Shown piece by piece: positions 51,721 to 62,936 of a DNA stretch of 64,000 nucleotides. Source of the stretch: Drosophila persimilis. Taxonomy: Eukaryota > Arthropoda > Insecta > Diptera > Drosophilidae. Position numbers and translations under genes: made by a program. The notes beneath the pieces were generated by a model. It saw only the letters and a list, made by a program, of their open reading frames with translations, had not been told where the DNA came from and searched no databases. The first letter of the stretch is position 1; each line of letters begins with the position of its first letter. Location of the stretch: contig NW_020825332.1 in assembly GCF_003286085.1 (NCBI RefSeq), forward strand, positions 546,001-610,000, written 5' to 3'.

Positions 51721-51812
51721 CCTCTCTCTCTCTTTCCCTTTTTGCAGGTGAGTTTTCGACGCTACTGATACTACTTGAAAAATATATGATTTAAGAGTCC
51801 CAAGGGGTAAGT
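51721..51812 (+). other. Recursive splice site 1 with short cryptic exon
   Basis: A CT-rich tract ending CCCTTTTTGCAG (to 51747) directly abuts GTGAGT (51748-51753), so a 3' splice site and a 5' splice site meet with no exon between them. This is the known zero-nucleotide-exon arrangement used in Drosophila to remove long introns in steps. A second strong 5' splice site, GTAAGT at 51807-51812, lies 59 bases downstream and could define a short cryptic exon. Read in phase 1, that exon contains an in-frame TAA, so inclusion would end the protein. It lies 16.5 kb into the exon B intron. Confidence 0.7.
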
Positions 51813-53737
51813 GAAATTCCAATGAAAGATCTCAAGCTCGGACATTGTGCGGCTCCAAAAGGGGGTTTCCAGCACACATCATTGCAATCATGATTATGTG
51901 GAATTGTGTTTACAAACTGCGAGATGAGATCATAACAATTTTGATTATTTTTATTTTTAAATATTACCTTAAACAATAATAATATTAATAGTTGTATGGG
52001 TTGGACTTCTATTCTGATTAATGGAATTACTATGTTCTATTCATAGAATTAATTGAACAAATCCAAGCATTGAGTAATAATTTAGAGATTGATTGATCTC
52101 TGGATACACCATTCGCATCTTTTAGGCAGCTTTTCCTTCACTGGGGTGTACGTCTGATTTACTTAGAGACTTTAATGTGGATTCCTATGCATATGCCAAG
52201 ACCCCTGAACGACTTGTTAACCCTTTTAAAGCCCCTGCCTTATTTCACCACAAAATAAAAGCCCTCCCTCAGCCCCCGTTTGGCAGATTTTCGCTTCCAT
52301 TTTTTTGTTTTTGTTCATGCCAGCCGACAGCTTAGTTAATTAACACTCGCCGGCAATTACAAAAAAATAAAAAAACACACACAAAAATACAAAAAAAAAA
52401 AAAAAAAAACAGCCACAATAAACAGCTCAATTAACGCCACTCACGAGGGGTTCAGGCAATGGAGGGAGGGTGGGGGTGGGGGATGTGCATGCATCGGCAG
52501 CGGCAACAGACATTTTTACTAGTTCGAAGTAGTTTTGTCATGTGAACGACAATTAGAAAACGCGGTTACATCATGGATACCCGAACCGAACCGAACCGAA
52601 AACACAAAATAGTTAACGGCAACAAAGGGTTAATTCCATTCCCCATTACGTGCTCATTGAGAGCGAAACGGACGGACGGATGGATGGATGGATGGATGGG
52701 GGGGTTGGGGGAGGAAACTGTCATTGAGGCCGAAATATGAAATTATGAAAACAGAACACAAAATAAAGTACAGGCAAATAGATATATTGTTAGAAATGTT
52801 TAAATATTCGAAATTATATTTTTAGTAAGGCGCAAAAAAATGTGAGAAAAACCGCGTGAAAACGCGTGGAAAAGCGCCTTTGATTTTGTGCGCCCTGCCC
52901 TGCCCTGCCCTGCCCTGTTCTGTGCTGTGCGTTTTAAACGATGTTTTACACATTTCGAAAACTGTCAGAAGACAAAGTGTGTTGGGTGTTGGGTGTTCGG
53001 GGAAATTCTTTGGCAGAAAATAAAACCACATGAAAAGTGGAAGCTCATCTTCGTTTATAAATAACCGCAGATATATACCGTAGATATACATTCTGCTGAA
53101 ACTCTTTTGTTACTTGGAATATTTGAACGCGTGGTGTTCTGGGCAGCAGCTGCCCAACGAAAAATTTGATTGGATTTTCTAGCGGTGTGGCGCCCTCCGA
53201 CGACTGCCAGTGGCAACGACACGTCAACCATTGACATTTTCTGAATGAATTTCGGTTATAAATAAACAGAACGAGCCGAAGAGGGCCGCCCATTAAATAT
53301 AGACACACAAAACGCACAAAACACACAAAAAACACATTTAATTCATGCCTAATCTAATGAGAAAAAATGTTTTCACTCCAATTCGTTTGGCATTGTTTGA
53401 ATGGGGCGAAATTGTTGGTTTTTTCGGGTATCTGTATCGAGAATATATATATGTACATATATATTGTATAGTGGATACTAATTGATCTACTAATTGAAGG
53501 CGATGTCCGAAATTCGTATAAAATTATAATTAAATATTTGATTGACAGGGAAATAAATCAAATTTAGTCGGAAATTATTCCGAGCTTTTGTTTCCCATTT
53601 CGAATGTCATTGTTTATTGATTGGAGTGATTTAGAATTACCTTTTTGTTCGTAGATTTCTATGGGAAATGGGAATGCAATGAAAAGCTCTTTTGTATGCT
53701 TTTTGTATGCCTTGAACCGCAAGCGAAAGCTTTCAGC

Positions 53738-53753
53738 GTGCGCCCTCTGGCGG
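53738..53753 (-). promoter_or_regulatory. CTCF-like insulator site, reverse orientation
   Basis: The minus strand reads CCGCCAGAGGGCGCAC, identical over 16 bases to 46008-46023 on the plus strand. The two sites face each other across 7.7 kb of intron. Both match the CTCF core at 12 of 13 positions. Confidence 0.5.
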
Positions 53754-55731
53754 CGGCTGGACTAGGGCTTACGCGGAAAGCTCCGCCAGCAGAAAGCTTT
53801 GCGTGCTTTCCGTTCGAGGGTCTCTGGCGCTGCTGTAGGCAAATAGTCTGGCGCTTTGCTATGAATATTCCCCTCCTCTGCCAGCCATCATTAAACTAGA
53901 GTCAGTAGCACGTGGCCTCCCTCTCCGTCTCTCTCTATCACACCGCCTCGATATCATTCATACGCCGCGTTAACAATTAATTAGAATCTTTGTTTTTTCC
54001 CTCATCGTTTTCGCTGTCGCTGTCGCTGCCGTTGCCGTTGCCGTTGCCTACGACAACAATTAGAATTGAAATCTCTGACGTTGGCTCTCGCTCGTTATTC
54101 GTTCATCGTTATTCGTTCATCGTTATTCGTTTGTTGTTTTCTCTTTCTGTCTGCCTCCCTGCCTCTCTGTCTCTGTCTCTGTCTCTGCCTCCGTTCCCTT
54201 CTGCCGTGGGTCACATGTTTGGGCAGTGTGTTCGACGCCGACGTCAGCAGAGTGTCGAACGTTTCTTGGACTTTTCTTGGATTTCCATGGAATGGGCCCG
54301 TCTGGACACTACTCAAATTTCAGTGCCTTCTCCAGTGCCTCCAGACCGTCAGCGTTTTTCCCACCCTGTGCCCCCTTCCACACGGTTGTAATATTAGCAC
54401 CTACTAAATCCATTTCCATTTCCATTTCCGATGCTCTAGAAATACCTACATTTCACCTGATTCCCCCAATTTGCACCGCATTCGCATGGAAAGTGGCCTC
54501 GAATCATTGTCACTGTCATGGTCGGGGCAACTGATACCCGTATCGCAGCACTTTTATTGTTTTATGCTGTCTTTCGTGCGGTCAGCACTAAGTCGATGGA
54601 TCGAACCGGTTGTCCCCTCTGATAAGCCGACCTGCTATATAATTTTTATTTCTTAAACCTAAAAAAATCGCCAACTAGTTTCACGAGAGGCCATAAAATG
54701 TACGACCCAATAGACAACAGAGCGCGCGTGTTCAGAGGCATTTCAAAGAGTCCAAAAGGAAAGAGTCCCAAGTGCCACCAACGAAAAGGGGAAACCACAA
54801 TGAATTCTATCGATCTATCCATCTATCGATTCTGTCTGGTGACACTCTATAGATACCTCAATCTGCTGTACTATCAGTCGTTTATCTATCTATCTTTTAT
54901 CTATATACGATCATCAACCCAGAAAGATCTGTAGATCTGAGTGCATAAATAACAAAAGTAATTAGAGCAAAAAGTCACCCTTTGCTCAATCCCCCATCCC
55001 CCATCGCCCTCCCCATCCCCATCCCCATCCCCACTGTGGCTCTCGCTCTCGTTAACACCTCTCGTGGCGTTTGTGGTGTCGTTTACAGAACCCCTATCTG
55101 GGTCAACTGGTTTTTCGGATTTAATAAGCCCCAGCACACGGGGTGGCTGTCGTAAAAAGCGTTTAAACATTTCAGCATTTCTAAATAATTATTTAGCAAA
55201 ACGTTAATTTATGACCTGCTGCACTCAACACGTGCAAACGCGACACTAACGTCGCCATAGCCGGAGCCGGAGCCGGAGCCACAGCCATGGCCGTCGCCAG
55301 AGAACTTGAGAATCGGAGACCCAGAGAGAACCCCAGACGGCACACACAAACACAACCGAATGGAATGGAAAAGTATTTTGCGACTTTGCCCTGGAAGTGC
55401 AGTCGTCTTTTGTGGTGCGGAAATACCCCTACCAATGCGAGGGTGGGGATGCCCTCTATGCTGCTCAATTTGTTCGGCAATTAATTTGTTTTCATCAGTC
55501 CGATAGCCAGTTTTCTTATTCGATTTCCCAGATGCAAAACGTATCTGAAAAAACATCCAACGTGTGCGTGTGTGTGTGTGTGTGTGAGTCACTGGGTGTG
55601 TGTGTGTGTGAGTGTGCTTTAAATTGGCTATTTATAAACGGGGAAGTGAGACAAGAGCTGACAAGGGGGGAAACAAACCCACAGAAGAGGCAACAGCAGC
55701 AGTAGAGCTTCGTCTCGAGTTTGTTTGTGTG

Positions 55732-55770
55732 CTCTCCCGCTCCCGCTCCCGCTCCCGCTCCCGCTCCCGC
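55732..55770. repeat. (CCCGCT)n repeat
   Basis: About six CCCGCT units within a CpG-rich patch of the intron. Confidence 0.85.
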
Positions 55771-56207
55771 TGCCCCAACGGCAGGGCTCATTCATTCACT
55801 GGCAAGCGCCACTCATTGTATCTGTGTGGTACTCAGAAGCACACGCACACAGCTGCACGGCTCCCCACAGAGCGAGAACGAGAGAGTGGGAGAGCGAGAA
55901 GCAGAGGCCGGCGCACGTGGTAGCGAAACGTGATAACACAAAATACAACAACTGACAACAAAACAAACAGAAAACCTGACAACGTTGTCGCTGCCTCGGC
56001 CGCCGCCGGCCGTCTCGGCCGGCGTCGCTGCCTCTGCCGCCGTGGCTCTGTTGGCGTCGCTTTTCCGCATCGTATGCCCGTGTATGCGCCCGTATGCCTG
56101 TTGCCGTTTGCCGTGGCCTGCCATTGGCTCCGGCCGTTCGGCACATAAGCCCGGCCAATGGGCTTCGACCGTGGCGCATCCTGCTGCCATTGGCAGGATC
56201 CCAGGAG

Positions 56208-56268
56208 CCGAGAAGCCGAGCAGCCGAGCAGCCGAGGAGCCGACGAGCCGAGGAGCTGATGAGCCGAA
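56208..56268. repeat. (AGCCGAGG)n repeat
   Basis: About eight units of 8 bases, AGCCGAGG with changes at the last three positions. Its open frames in both directions are a consequence of the repeat. Confidence 0.85.
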
Positions 56269-58153
56269 GCTAAATGTTGACTTGTTGCTTAAAATAGTCG
56301 CAGTGGCCGGACCACAGGGCGTATACACGATATATCCAATAACCGATGTTCGATTTTGAAGTGACGGAACAGGTGACACCCCCCCCTCCCCACCCAGAGG
56401 GTGGAAGGGTGCAGGTGCAGGTGCACAACTGATTGGGGAGAAGGTTTTCTTTTGACGCAACAAAAGAAAGCAACACAAAAAGGGCTTGTGCGACAGGTCT
56501 CAAGACAGGGATTATAAATAGAATAAACGGAATGCTTTTCCCCGAGATATTTATAGAATTATTCGAGAATATGCGAAGGATTTCCCTTTGGAGGGGGCTG
56601 GAAATGCCAGGATATCGAACTCGTCTAGGCTATGGGGTAGGGGACTTTAAAGCACTATTTTTTAATTGCTAAAAAGATCAAGTATACGCTCTGTATGACG
56701 CATTTTGCGCAGTGGCACCCACTTACAGCCTTGCCCCTTGAGATGCGACCACACCATGCACACAGAGAGAGGGAGAGAGAGAGTGACCCACTCCCACTGC
56801 TAGCCCTTGCTCCCCTCCACCGCCATGACTTGGCATTTAATCAGCTTGCGGCAGAGACTCAGTCGCATCACATTGCGCCTACGTCACGTGTTGCACACGC
56901 ATCAATGCCACACACAGATTGGCACGCACTTGTGATCCGTGGGCTGGGGACACAGTGAGGCCTGCGTACAGTGTCCCCGGAAGGGAGGCCCTGCTGCGAA
57001 CGGCCTGGCGTGGCCAAGGCCCACTGTAGCTGTAAGCGTGAACGGGAGCGAAGGGTAGAGTGGGAGAGCGGCAGCTTTGGAAATTTTTCTAGCTTTTTGT
57101 CAAAGTGATTTGTATCTGTGTATCTGTATCTGTGTATCGGTGAGTGTATGCCAAATGCAAGCGTCGTCCAACGTGCCCTCTACTGCCTGCTCTCTCTATC
57201 GCTCGCTCGCTAGCTGTCTGCCCTCCCTCTCCCGCTCGCACTCCCTGTCCCTGCTTCTCACTCTCTCTCTCTCAATTAATTCTGAGCGTGTATGGGTGGC
57301 CGGTGTGTCCGCAACACGTGCTTAGAACTTTGCTAGACAGTGGGCTTTGGGTCATATTGAAATCCGCGTGACTTTGCCGCTGTCCTCAGCTCTCGAGCTC
57401 TCGGCTGCGCTGGCCACTCGGGCTCTCGCAGTCGCAGTCGCAGCCGCCGCCGCAGTCGCCGCCGCAGTCTCAGCTGCTGCTTTTGCTGCAGCTGCTGTTG
57501 GGGGCTGATTAATATATGAATACTTGTTGTATTCCTTGTTAAGTATATAGCCGTATATGCCAATATTTTATTTGATAAAACTGAGAAAACAAATATCAGA
57601 CAGAGAGAGGGAGTCGCTTGTTGTTTTGGTGGACCTCCGCTCCGCCCTTTACGTAAGCCTTTGACTTACTTGCAGAAAATTGTAATTTACACTGAGAGTA
57701 GCCCCCCCCCCCACCCCTCGGCTGGCTGGCGGCAGCGACTGCAGCCGAGGCAGTGGCAGCGGCAGCGGCAGAGGGCCCGTAGAATCGGAGACCGGAGACC
57801 CTGGCTATTGGATCGGCGGCCGGCATTCGGTCGCATCGCGTTCTCATGTGAAAATCATCGTCGGCGGTTGCTCCGTTCTTTGTGGCTCCTCCTCGAGCGG
57901 AAATCAAACAAAAATCTAAAAATTTTTTTGTATTTTTTTTTTGTAGTAGTAACATTTAAGGAAAAACGCAACCGAATCTAAATAAATCTTAATTGATTTC
58001 TCCATAGGGAAATTTTCTAGAAAGAAATTTGCCAGCAAATGGAAATAAAAAACTATTTTTTTTTTTGTATGTGCAAATAATTAATAATCATTTTCAAGTG
58101 CAACAATTGTGAAATCCAGCCAATGTGTGCATGTGGGCGTGCAAAAACAAAAC

Positions 58154-58164
58154 TATAAAAATAG
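58154..58164 (+). promoter_or_regulatory. TATA box upstream of exon C
   Basis: TATAAAAATAG is followed by a (GA)n stretch, a common pairing of TATA and GAGA-factor sites in fly promoters. It would place a start near 58185, about 1.06 kb before the exon C ATG. An initiator-like TCAGTTG at 58717 is an alternative. Confidence 0.4.
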
Positions 58165-58184
58165 AGAGACAAAGAGAGAGCGAG

Positions 58185-59248
58185 AGAGAGAGAGAGCGAG
58201 ATCGAGGGAGGGCGAGAGAGAGCCAGTGGGGCTCTTATCAGCGATCGCAACGAAAGATCTCTCTTTTTTCGCAACTTCAGCGGCACCAAAGTTACGGATC
58301 CAATTTCCGGATGGAATAATATTGTGTCTAAAACAACAACCAAACAAACAAACAACAGAAAGCAAAAGAAAAGCCCAGAAATCAAGGTTTTCTTAAGGGA
58401 ATAAGAAAAGGTATTACCACAAGAAAGGAAGAAGACTTCTATTTCAATTAATTAACAACATAATAGTACATTTTTTTGTTGTGTTTTTTTTAATGTGGAA
58501 TAAAAGAAAAGTGCAGAGAATGCCATTTCCCGAAGAAAACTGCACAGAAAAACGTATTATTATTGATTGAAAAGCAAAAGAAAACACACACAGAAATGCC
58601 TTTTCTTATTCGTTATCGCCAAACGATCATCAATCTCTATATAGAGCGAAAAGCAAATCAAACTCAAAATCAAAGTGCATTCCATTATCACACAAACAAA
58701 CAACAATCGCAATCATTCAGTTGGACACTCACAAACACACACATAATCAATCTATCGAAGTGATCTTTAATCGATCAACAATCATCAACGAATCACTGAA
58801 TCATCACCCAACACTGCCACACCTCATGATCATTCCCGACAATTGGCTAAACAGAGAGCACAGATAGAGAGAGAGAGAGAGGGAGAAACACCGGAATGAA
58901 TCTAATTTGAGTTTTCAAAATGAAAGCGCACTATTTTCAGAGCTGAACGAAAGCCAAACCAAACCAAGACATAAACTTAACGAAACCACAGTGAACGAAT
59001 ACCAGTGTTGGCTAACAATGCGCACAACTATCGGCCGTGGCCCAAGGTTCAGCTACAACAGCGTCCAGCACAAGGAGGTGATCACCTAAGCCCACAGCCC
59101 ACAGGCCACAGGCCACAGGCTCTAACAATCGAAAAGCAGTGACAGAACCCAGTGATAGTCCCAGCTAAAGCATCAGATAGGCCACACATTCCAGTGATTA
59201 GTGATCAGAGATCAATAATCAGTGATCAGTAATCAGTGATTAGCGATC
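58185..59248 (+). other. Probable 5' leader of exon C
   Basis: The sequence is A/C-rich with many CAAACAAACAAC words, as in exon B's leader. Just before the start codon come CCACAGG repeats (about 59095-59120), then tandem ATCAGTGATCAGTAATC units (59191-59247). Short upstream frames are present, the longest 58907-59089 (a 60-codon frame). Confidence 0.45.
59191..59247. repeat. Tandem GATCAGT repeats at the exon C start
   Basis: About six imperfect units of ATCAGTG, ATCAGTA and ATTAGCG, with TGATCA palindromes, end directly at the start codon. Several read TCAGTR, close to the fly initiator (TCAGTY). Confidence 0.7.
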
Positions 59249-60599
59249 ATGTCGTCGGATACGAACTCGTGCGCCAGCTTCTTTGCCCAGGAGCATACCA
59301 ATGCCACACTGTCGCAGTACTTTCAGCAGCTCAACTCTCAGGTGGCTGCCGCTGCGGCCGTGGCCAGTGGCGGGGCCCCCAGCAGCAGCAACAACAACAA
59401 CAACAACAACAACAACAGCAGCAGCAGCAGTGGCAACAATAGCAGCGGCAACAGCGACAGTGGCAACGATGGCAGCCTCACCGGATCCACGGGCACCCTG
59501 GATAACCATCGCAGCAGCGTCAGCAGCAATGATTCGGGCAAGAGCAGTGCAGAGGGCGCTGGCGGTGGAGGCGGTGCCAGTGGCAGTGGCAGTGGCAGCA
59601 CCAGTGGCGTGAATGCCTGGGCCCTGCAGCAGCAGCAACAGACGGCAGCGTTGCACCACCACCAGCAGCAACAGCAGCAACAGCAACAGCAGCAACATTT
59701 ACAACAGCAGCAGCAGGCGCATGCACACCAGCAACATGCTGCCGCTGTGGCTGCCGCGCAGATCCAGCAGCAACAACACACACATCACGCTCAACAGCAT
59801 GCCGCTGCCCAGCAGCAGCAGCAGCAGCACCATCCCCATGGACCGCCTCATGGACCGCCCCATAGCCACCCAGCGCATCCACACCCCCACTCGCACCAGC
59901 ACCCGCACCCGCACCCGCACCACACCCACCCACAGCAGCAACAGCAACAGCAGCAGCAGCAACATCATCATCACCAGCAACAGCAGCAGCAACACGCCCA
60001 ACAGCAGCAACATCACGCCGCCCAACTGGCCCACACCCTCTCCTCGGCAGCGGCAGCCCCCGCCCCCAACAACAACAACAGCGGAAGTGGAAGTGGAAGT
60101 GGAAGCGGCAGCACCCACTCCATCTTCGGAACCGGAAATTTCCACTACAAGAGCAACAACTCGTGGACCCTGCCGACGCTCACGTACCAGAGGCTCTACC
60201 AGGAGAATCCCCACTACCAGCGGAGCGCCTTCATGGATCCCCAGGGGAATGGGGCGGCAGCAGCAGCAGCAGCAGTGGCCGCTGCCGGCTGCAATGTGGC
60301 AGCAGCAGCTGCGGCCGCGGCTGCCAATGTCGCTGGTGGCGGTCAGGCCGTCGTCAATGCGAGCTCCAATAGCTCCAGCAGCAACACTCCATCAGCGGGA
60401 GCCCTCAATCCCAACAGCAATGTGGTGGCCAGGCAAAATAGTAGCAACAGCAACAACAACAGCAGCAGCAACCCCAACACCAACACGAATGTGTCCTCCG
60501 TGGATCATGTGGCAAATGCAGTGGCAGCGGCAGTGATTGCCAACGAGCATCAGACCCATTTGAACAGCCTCAAGGCGAGATTTCAGCCATCTAGCTCAG
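59249..60599 (+). CDS. Alternative first exon C, Gln/His/Ala-rich protein
   Basis: ATG at 59249 (adenine at -3) opens a 450-codon frame ending at the donor CAG|GTGAGAG at 60599/60600 in phase 1, matching exons A and B. The first 31 residues (MSSDTNSCASFFAQEHTNAT, then LSQYFQQLNSQ) are varied. Then come Ala/Ser/Asn runs (about 32-120), opa-type poly-Gln (about 125-155), a His/Gln/Pro-rich part (about 155-270) and Gly-Ser repeats (about 277-288). A complex block at about 290-334 (SIFGTGNFHYKSNNSW, then TYQRLYQENPHYQ) is followed by poly-Ala, Ser/Asn runs and a final varied segment (about 417-450, DHVANAV to LKARFQPSS). There is no signal peptide or membrane segment. Such composition is typical of fly nuclear or RNA-binding regulators. 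I do not recognise the gene. The functional domain is presumably in exons beyond 64 kb. Confidence 0.8.
59628..60020. repeat. Opa-type CAG/CAA coding repeats
   Basis: Interrupted CAGCAGCAACAG tracts and CAC/CAT (His) tracts inside exon C code for Gln and His runs. CAA interruptions are common, which is known to stabilise such repeats. They also make long antisense and shifted frames that should not be annotated. Confidence 0.9.
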
Positions 60600-62820
60600 G
60601 TGAGAGGCGGTCGAAGGCGATTGAAAGGGATTGAAAGGGATCGGGATTGGCATTGATTGGGAATATCTCTGCACAAATATACAGATATATCTATGGGTGT
60701 TTCCCAGATGTACGCATTGCAAGTGCTAAAAAGGTCAAAGTAAGACGCACTTTCCAAATGATTTTTCTATCATAATTGGTTCTAAGTTCGATTCGTTTTC
60801 GAGGTTTTTTTTGCAATAAACCAAGGCCTTCGCACCGGGCAAAAGTACACGTGGTTTTCGCGGAGATCAATTCAAATTCAAGCTCCGATTTCAGGTAAAC
60901 TCAAGGCCATATATTGATGCGAATTTCTGATTTTTAAAAAGGAAATTTAAACCTCTGTCGCACGGCACAGATATTTCTTGGCTTAATACAGGCTAAGGAA
61001 TATACCTTTAACAGAGATTGGGCGAATTTTCTGGTATTTTCTTCAGATAGTTCAATCTGTTAGAGAGAATTTGGGGAAAGACTTAGATCAAGCATCACAT
61101 CTTTCTTCTAGGAGAAAATAGTAAGGGAAGCATGACCATAAAAATACCGAGAAATACCGAAAACATGAAGTTTTCAGATCAAAGTTAATTAAATAATATG
61201 GTGGAAAAGCCTTTAGCCATAGGGAGATAAATGTATCGTTTAATGGCAAACTGTGGTTTAAAGCAGCTCCAATGAGACCCCCTAATACACAGATATAATA
61301 GGAATGTCCATATACAAGTTTTAAGGTGCTCAAAATGTACTGAATGTTTCATTTTCTTTTGCGAAAATTTTCCATTGGGGAGATCCCGAGAATTCCACTC
61401 ACTCTACAAAGTAGATGTCGCTCTCCTGCTCCCACACCCTCGCTGTTTGTCTCTAACTGCAACCCCCAGCCCACCCCCCTTTCCGTCCATCCATCCATCC
61501 ACCCATCCATCCATCCCTTTCATTCCAATAGCTGATATCATCGGACGTCAGCGGCGTACAACTTTGCGCATTTCCAGCTCAAAGTCAAGAAAGCTTGCGG
61601 CGCACACGTGAGTGGACTGACGTCGTCTGTCGTCTGGATCGAATGCGAAACGAAATACAGATATAGATATAGATACAGATACAGATACAGATGCAGGCAC
61701 ATGTATCTGCGACTGTCACTGCAGATATGTATCTGTATTTTTGGAATTTTTTAAAGCGTTTGTCAGGTCCAATGTCTGCCTCATTGCCCTACCGCAATGA
61801 GATTTTCGTTATTTGTTCAACTCAAAGAACCTTTCATTTATTTTCTTTTCGTGTGATAAGACTTTCTGGCGACCTATGACAAACTGCGTTGTAATTCAAT
61901 TTGTTATCAGTCTCTCTCTCTCTCTCTCTCTCTATTCGATCGGTGTCTGCCTGTCTCCCTCTGTGTTTTTTTCTATTCCAACATCATTGTATTTTATGGC
62001 TGGCAATTAGTGCTGGAAAATTATTTGATATTCCATTAAATTTTCCATTTAATGAGAATTATATGGAATGTACACCTGACATTTGAAACGGTCTGTGCCA
62101 TAAAAGACTTGGCTTTTCTGTTCTGTTTTTGTTTTTGTTTTTGTTTTGTTTTGATTGTATTTGATCCTTTCTCTGGCCCTTTCAGCGCTTTTTGATCTAC
62201 TTTGTCAATGCATTTGGCACAAATTTTGGTGGTCCTTTTTTTGTATTTTTTGTATTTTTTAGTTGGTTTCCCTTTGAAAAGCGCGACTAGGCTGCCACCA
62301 GCATTTTCCATTTCCATTTTTTTTTTGTTCCTTTCACGCTGAGGTCAGTTGGATGATGCATTCGGTTTGATTAGATTTCGGAATTAGGCTGATGAGATTT
62401 TTGATGGCAAGTGATGGAAATATGCATATGCCAAATGAATGGCAAATGTGGGTGGACTGCACCTACTGTGCGCCCCTCCCCCTCCCCCCTTCCCCCTGCC
62501 TACGCCTCCTGTTCGACCATTCTATTCATCATTTGAGCGGTGAAATTTGTGCTGTATTGAATCCACTGGAAATGACCTTTTAAAGGCAGAATGAATAATA
62601 ATTTGTACGGCCAGATTCGTGTGGGCTCCGAGTGTGGGGAAAGCTGCGAGTAAAATGGATAAATGACAGTTTTAGCGGCCTGTGGGTGGGCCCCCCATGC
62701 ATGGGAAAATACATATAGTATATATGTATGTATATACATATATATATCTGGCAGCCTTGACTGCGACGATCGTTATTCTATAAATTTTCTAATGATTCTC
62801 CAAGCGGACAATTTCTAACT
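60600..62820. other. Intron after exon C
   Basis: No exon is recognised. AAATACCG repeats at 61140-61160 resemble minus-strand motif 6 with one mismatch each. CCATCCATCCAT repeats lie near 61.49-61.52 kb, a GATATAGATACA array at about 61664-61693 and (CT)n at 61.91 kb. TTTCAG|GTAAAC at about 60893 resembles a recursive site but lacks a pyrimidine tract. Confidence 0.5.
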
Positions 62821-62936
62821 ATTTCTCTGTTTTATTTCATTTCCAGGTAAGCTTCAATCGACTTGAAAAATTCTGGAATGGCTCTTGTTTTTTGTGAGTT
62901 TTGAAACATTTGTGTGTTGTTTTTTGGCTGGTAAGC
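62813..62936 (+). other. Recursive splice site 2 with short cryptic exon
   Basis: A branch-point match TTTCTAACTA (62813-62819 region) precedes the tract TTTTATTTCATTTCCAG ending at 62846, which directly abuts GTAAGC at 62847. This fits the zero-nucleotide-exon consensus (pyrimidines, CAG|GTAAG). Further 5' splice sites follow: GTGAGT at 62894 and CTG|GTAAGC at 62931, giving cryptic exons of 47 or 84 bases. In phase 1 both contain an in-frame TGA. It is 11.1 kb after site 1 and 2.2 kb after exon C, so transcripts from all three promoters would pass it. Confidence 0.75.

Larger units (their letters stand above)
51813..58150. other. Large intron, later part
   Basis: No exon is assigned. It holds an A run and AC-rich stretch near 52.38 kb, GGAC/GGAT repeats near 52.67 kb, a reverse CTCF-like site at 53.74 kb, CCCGCT repeats at 55732-55770 and AGCCGAGG repeats at 56208-56268. 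The 55.7-56.3 kb patch is CpG-rich with GA repeats and CGGCC palindromes and looks like promoter DNA, but I see no start codon joined to a donor. The 221-codon minus-strand frame across it is a composition effect. Confidence 0.45.

Noticed and set aside
55813-56478. 221-codon minus-strand open frame
   Set aside because: It is a composition effect of AGCCGAGG and CCGCC repeats, with no coding signature.
59338-60536. Antisense and shifted frames over exon C
   Set aside because: CAG repeats are open in every frame. Only the frame beginning at 59249 gives varied sequence outside the repeats and ends at a donor.
60880-60900. TTTCAG|GTAAAC as a third recursive site
   Set aside because: It lacks a pyrimidine tract and a branch point close by, and the donor half is weak.
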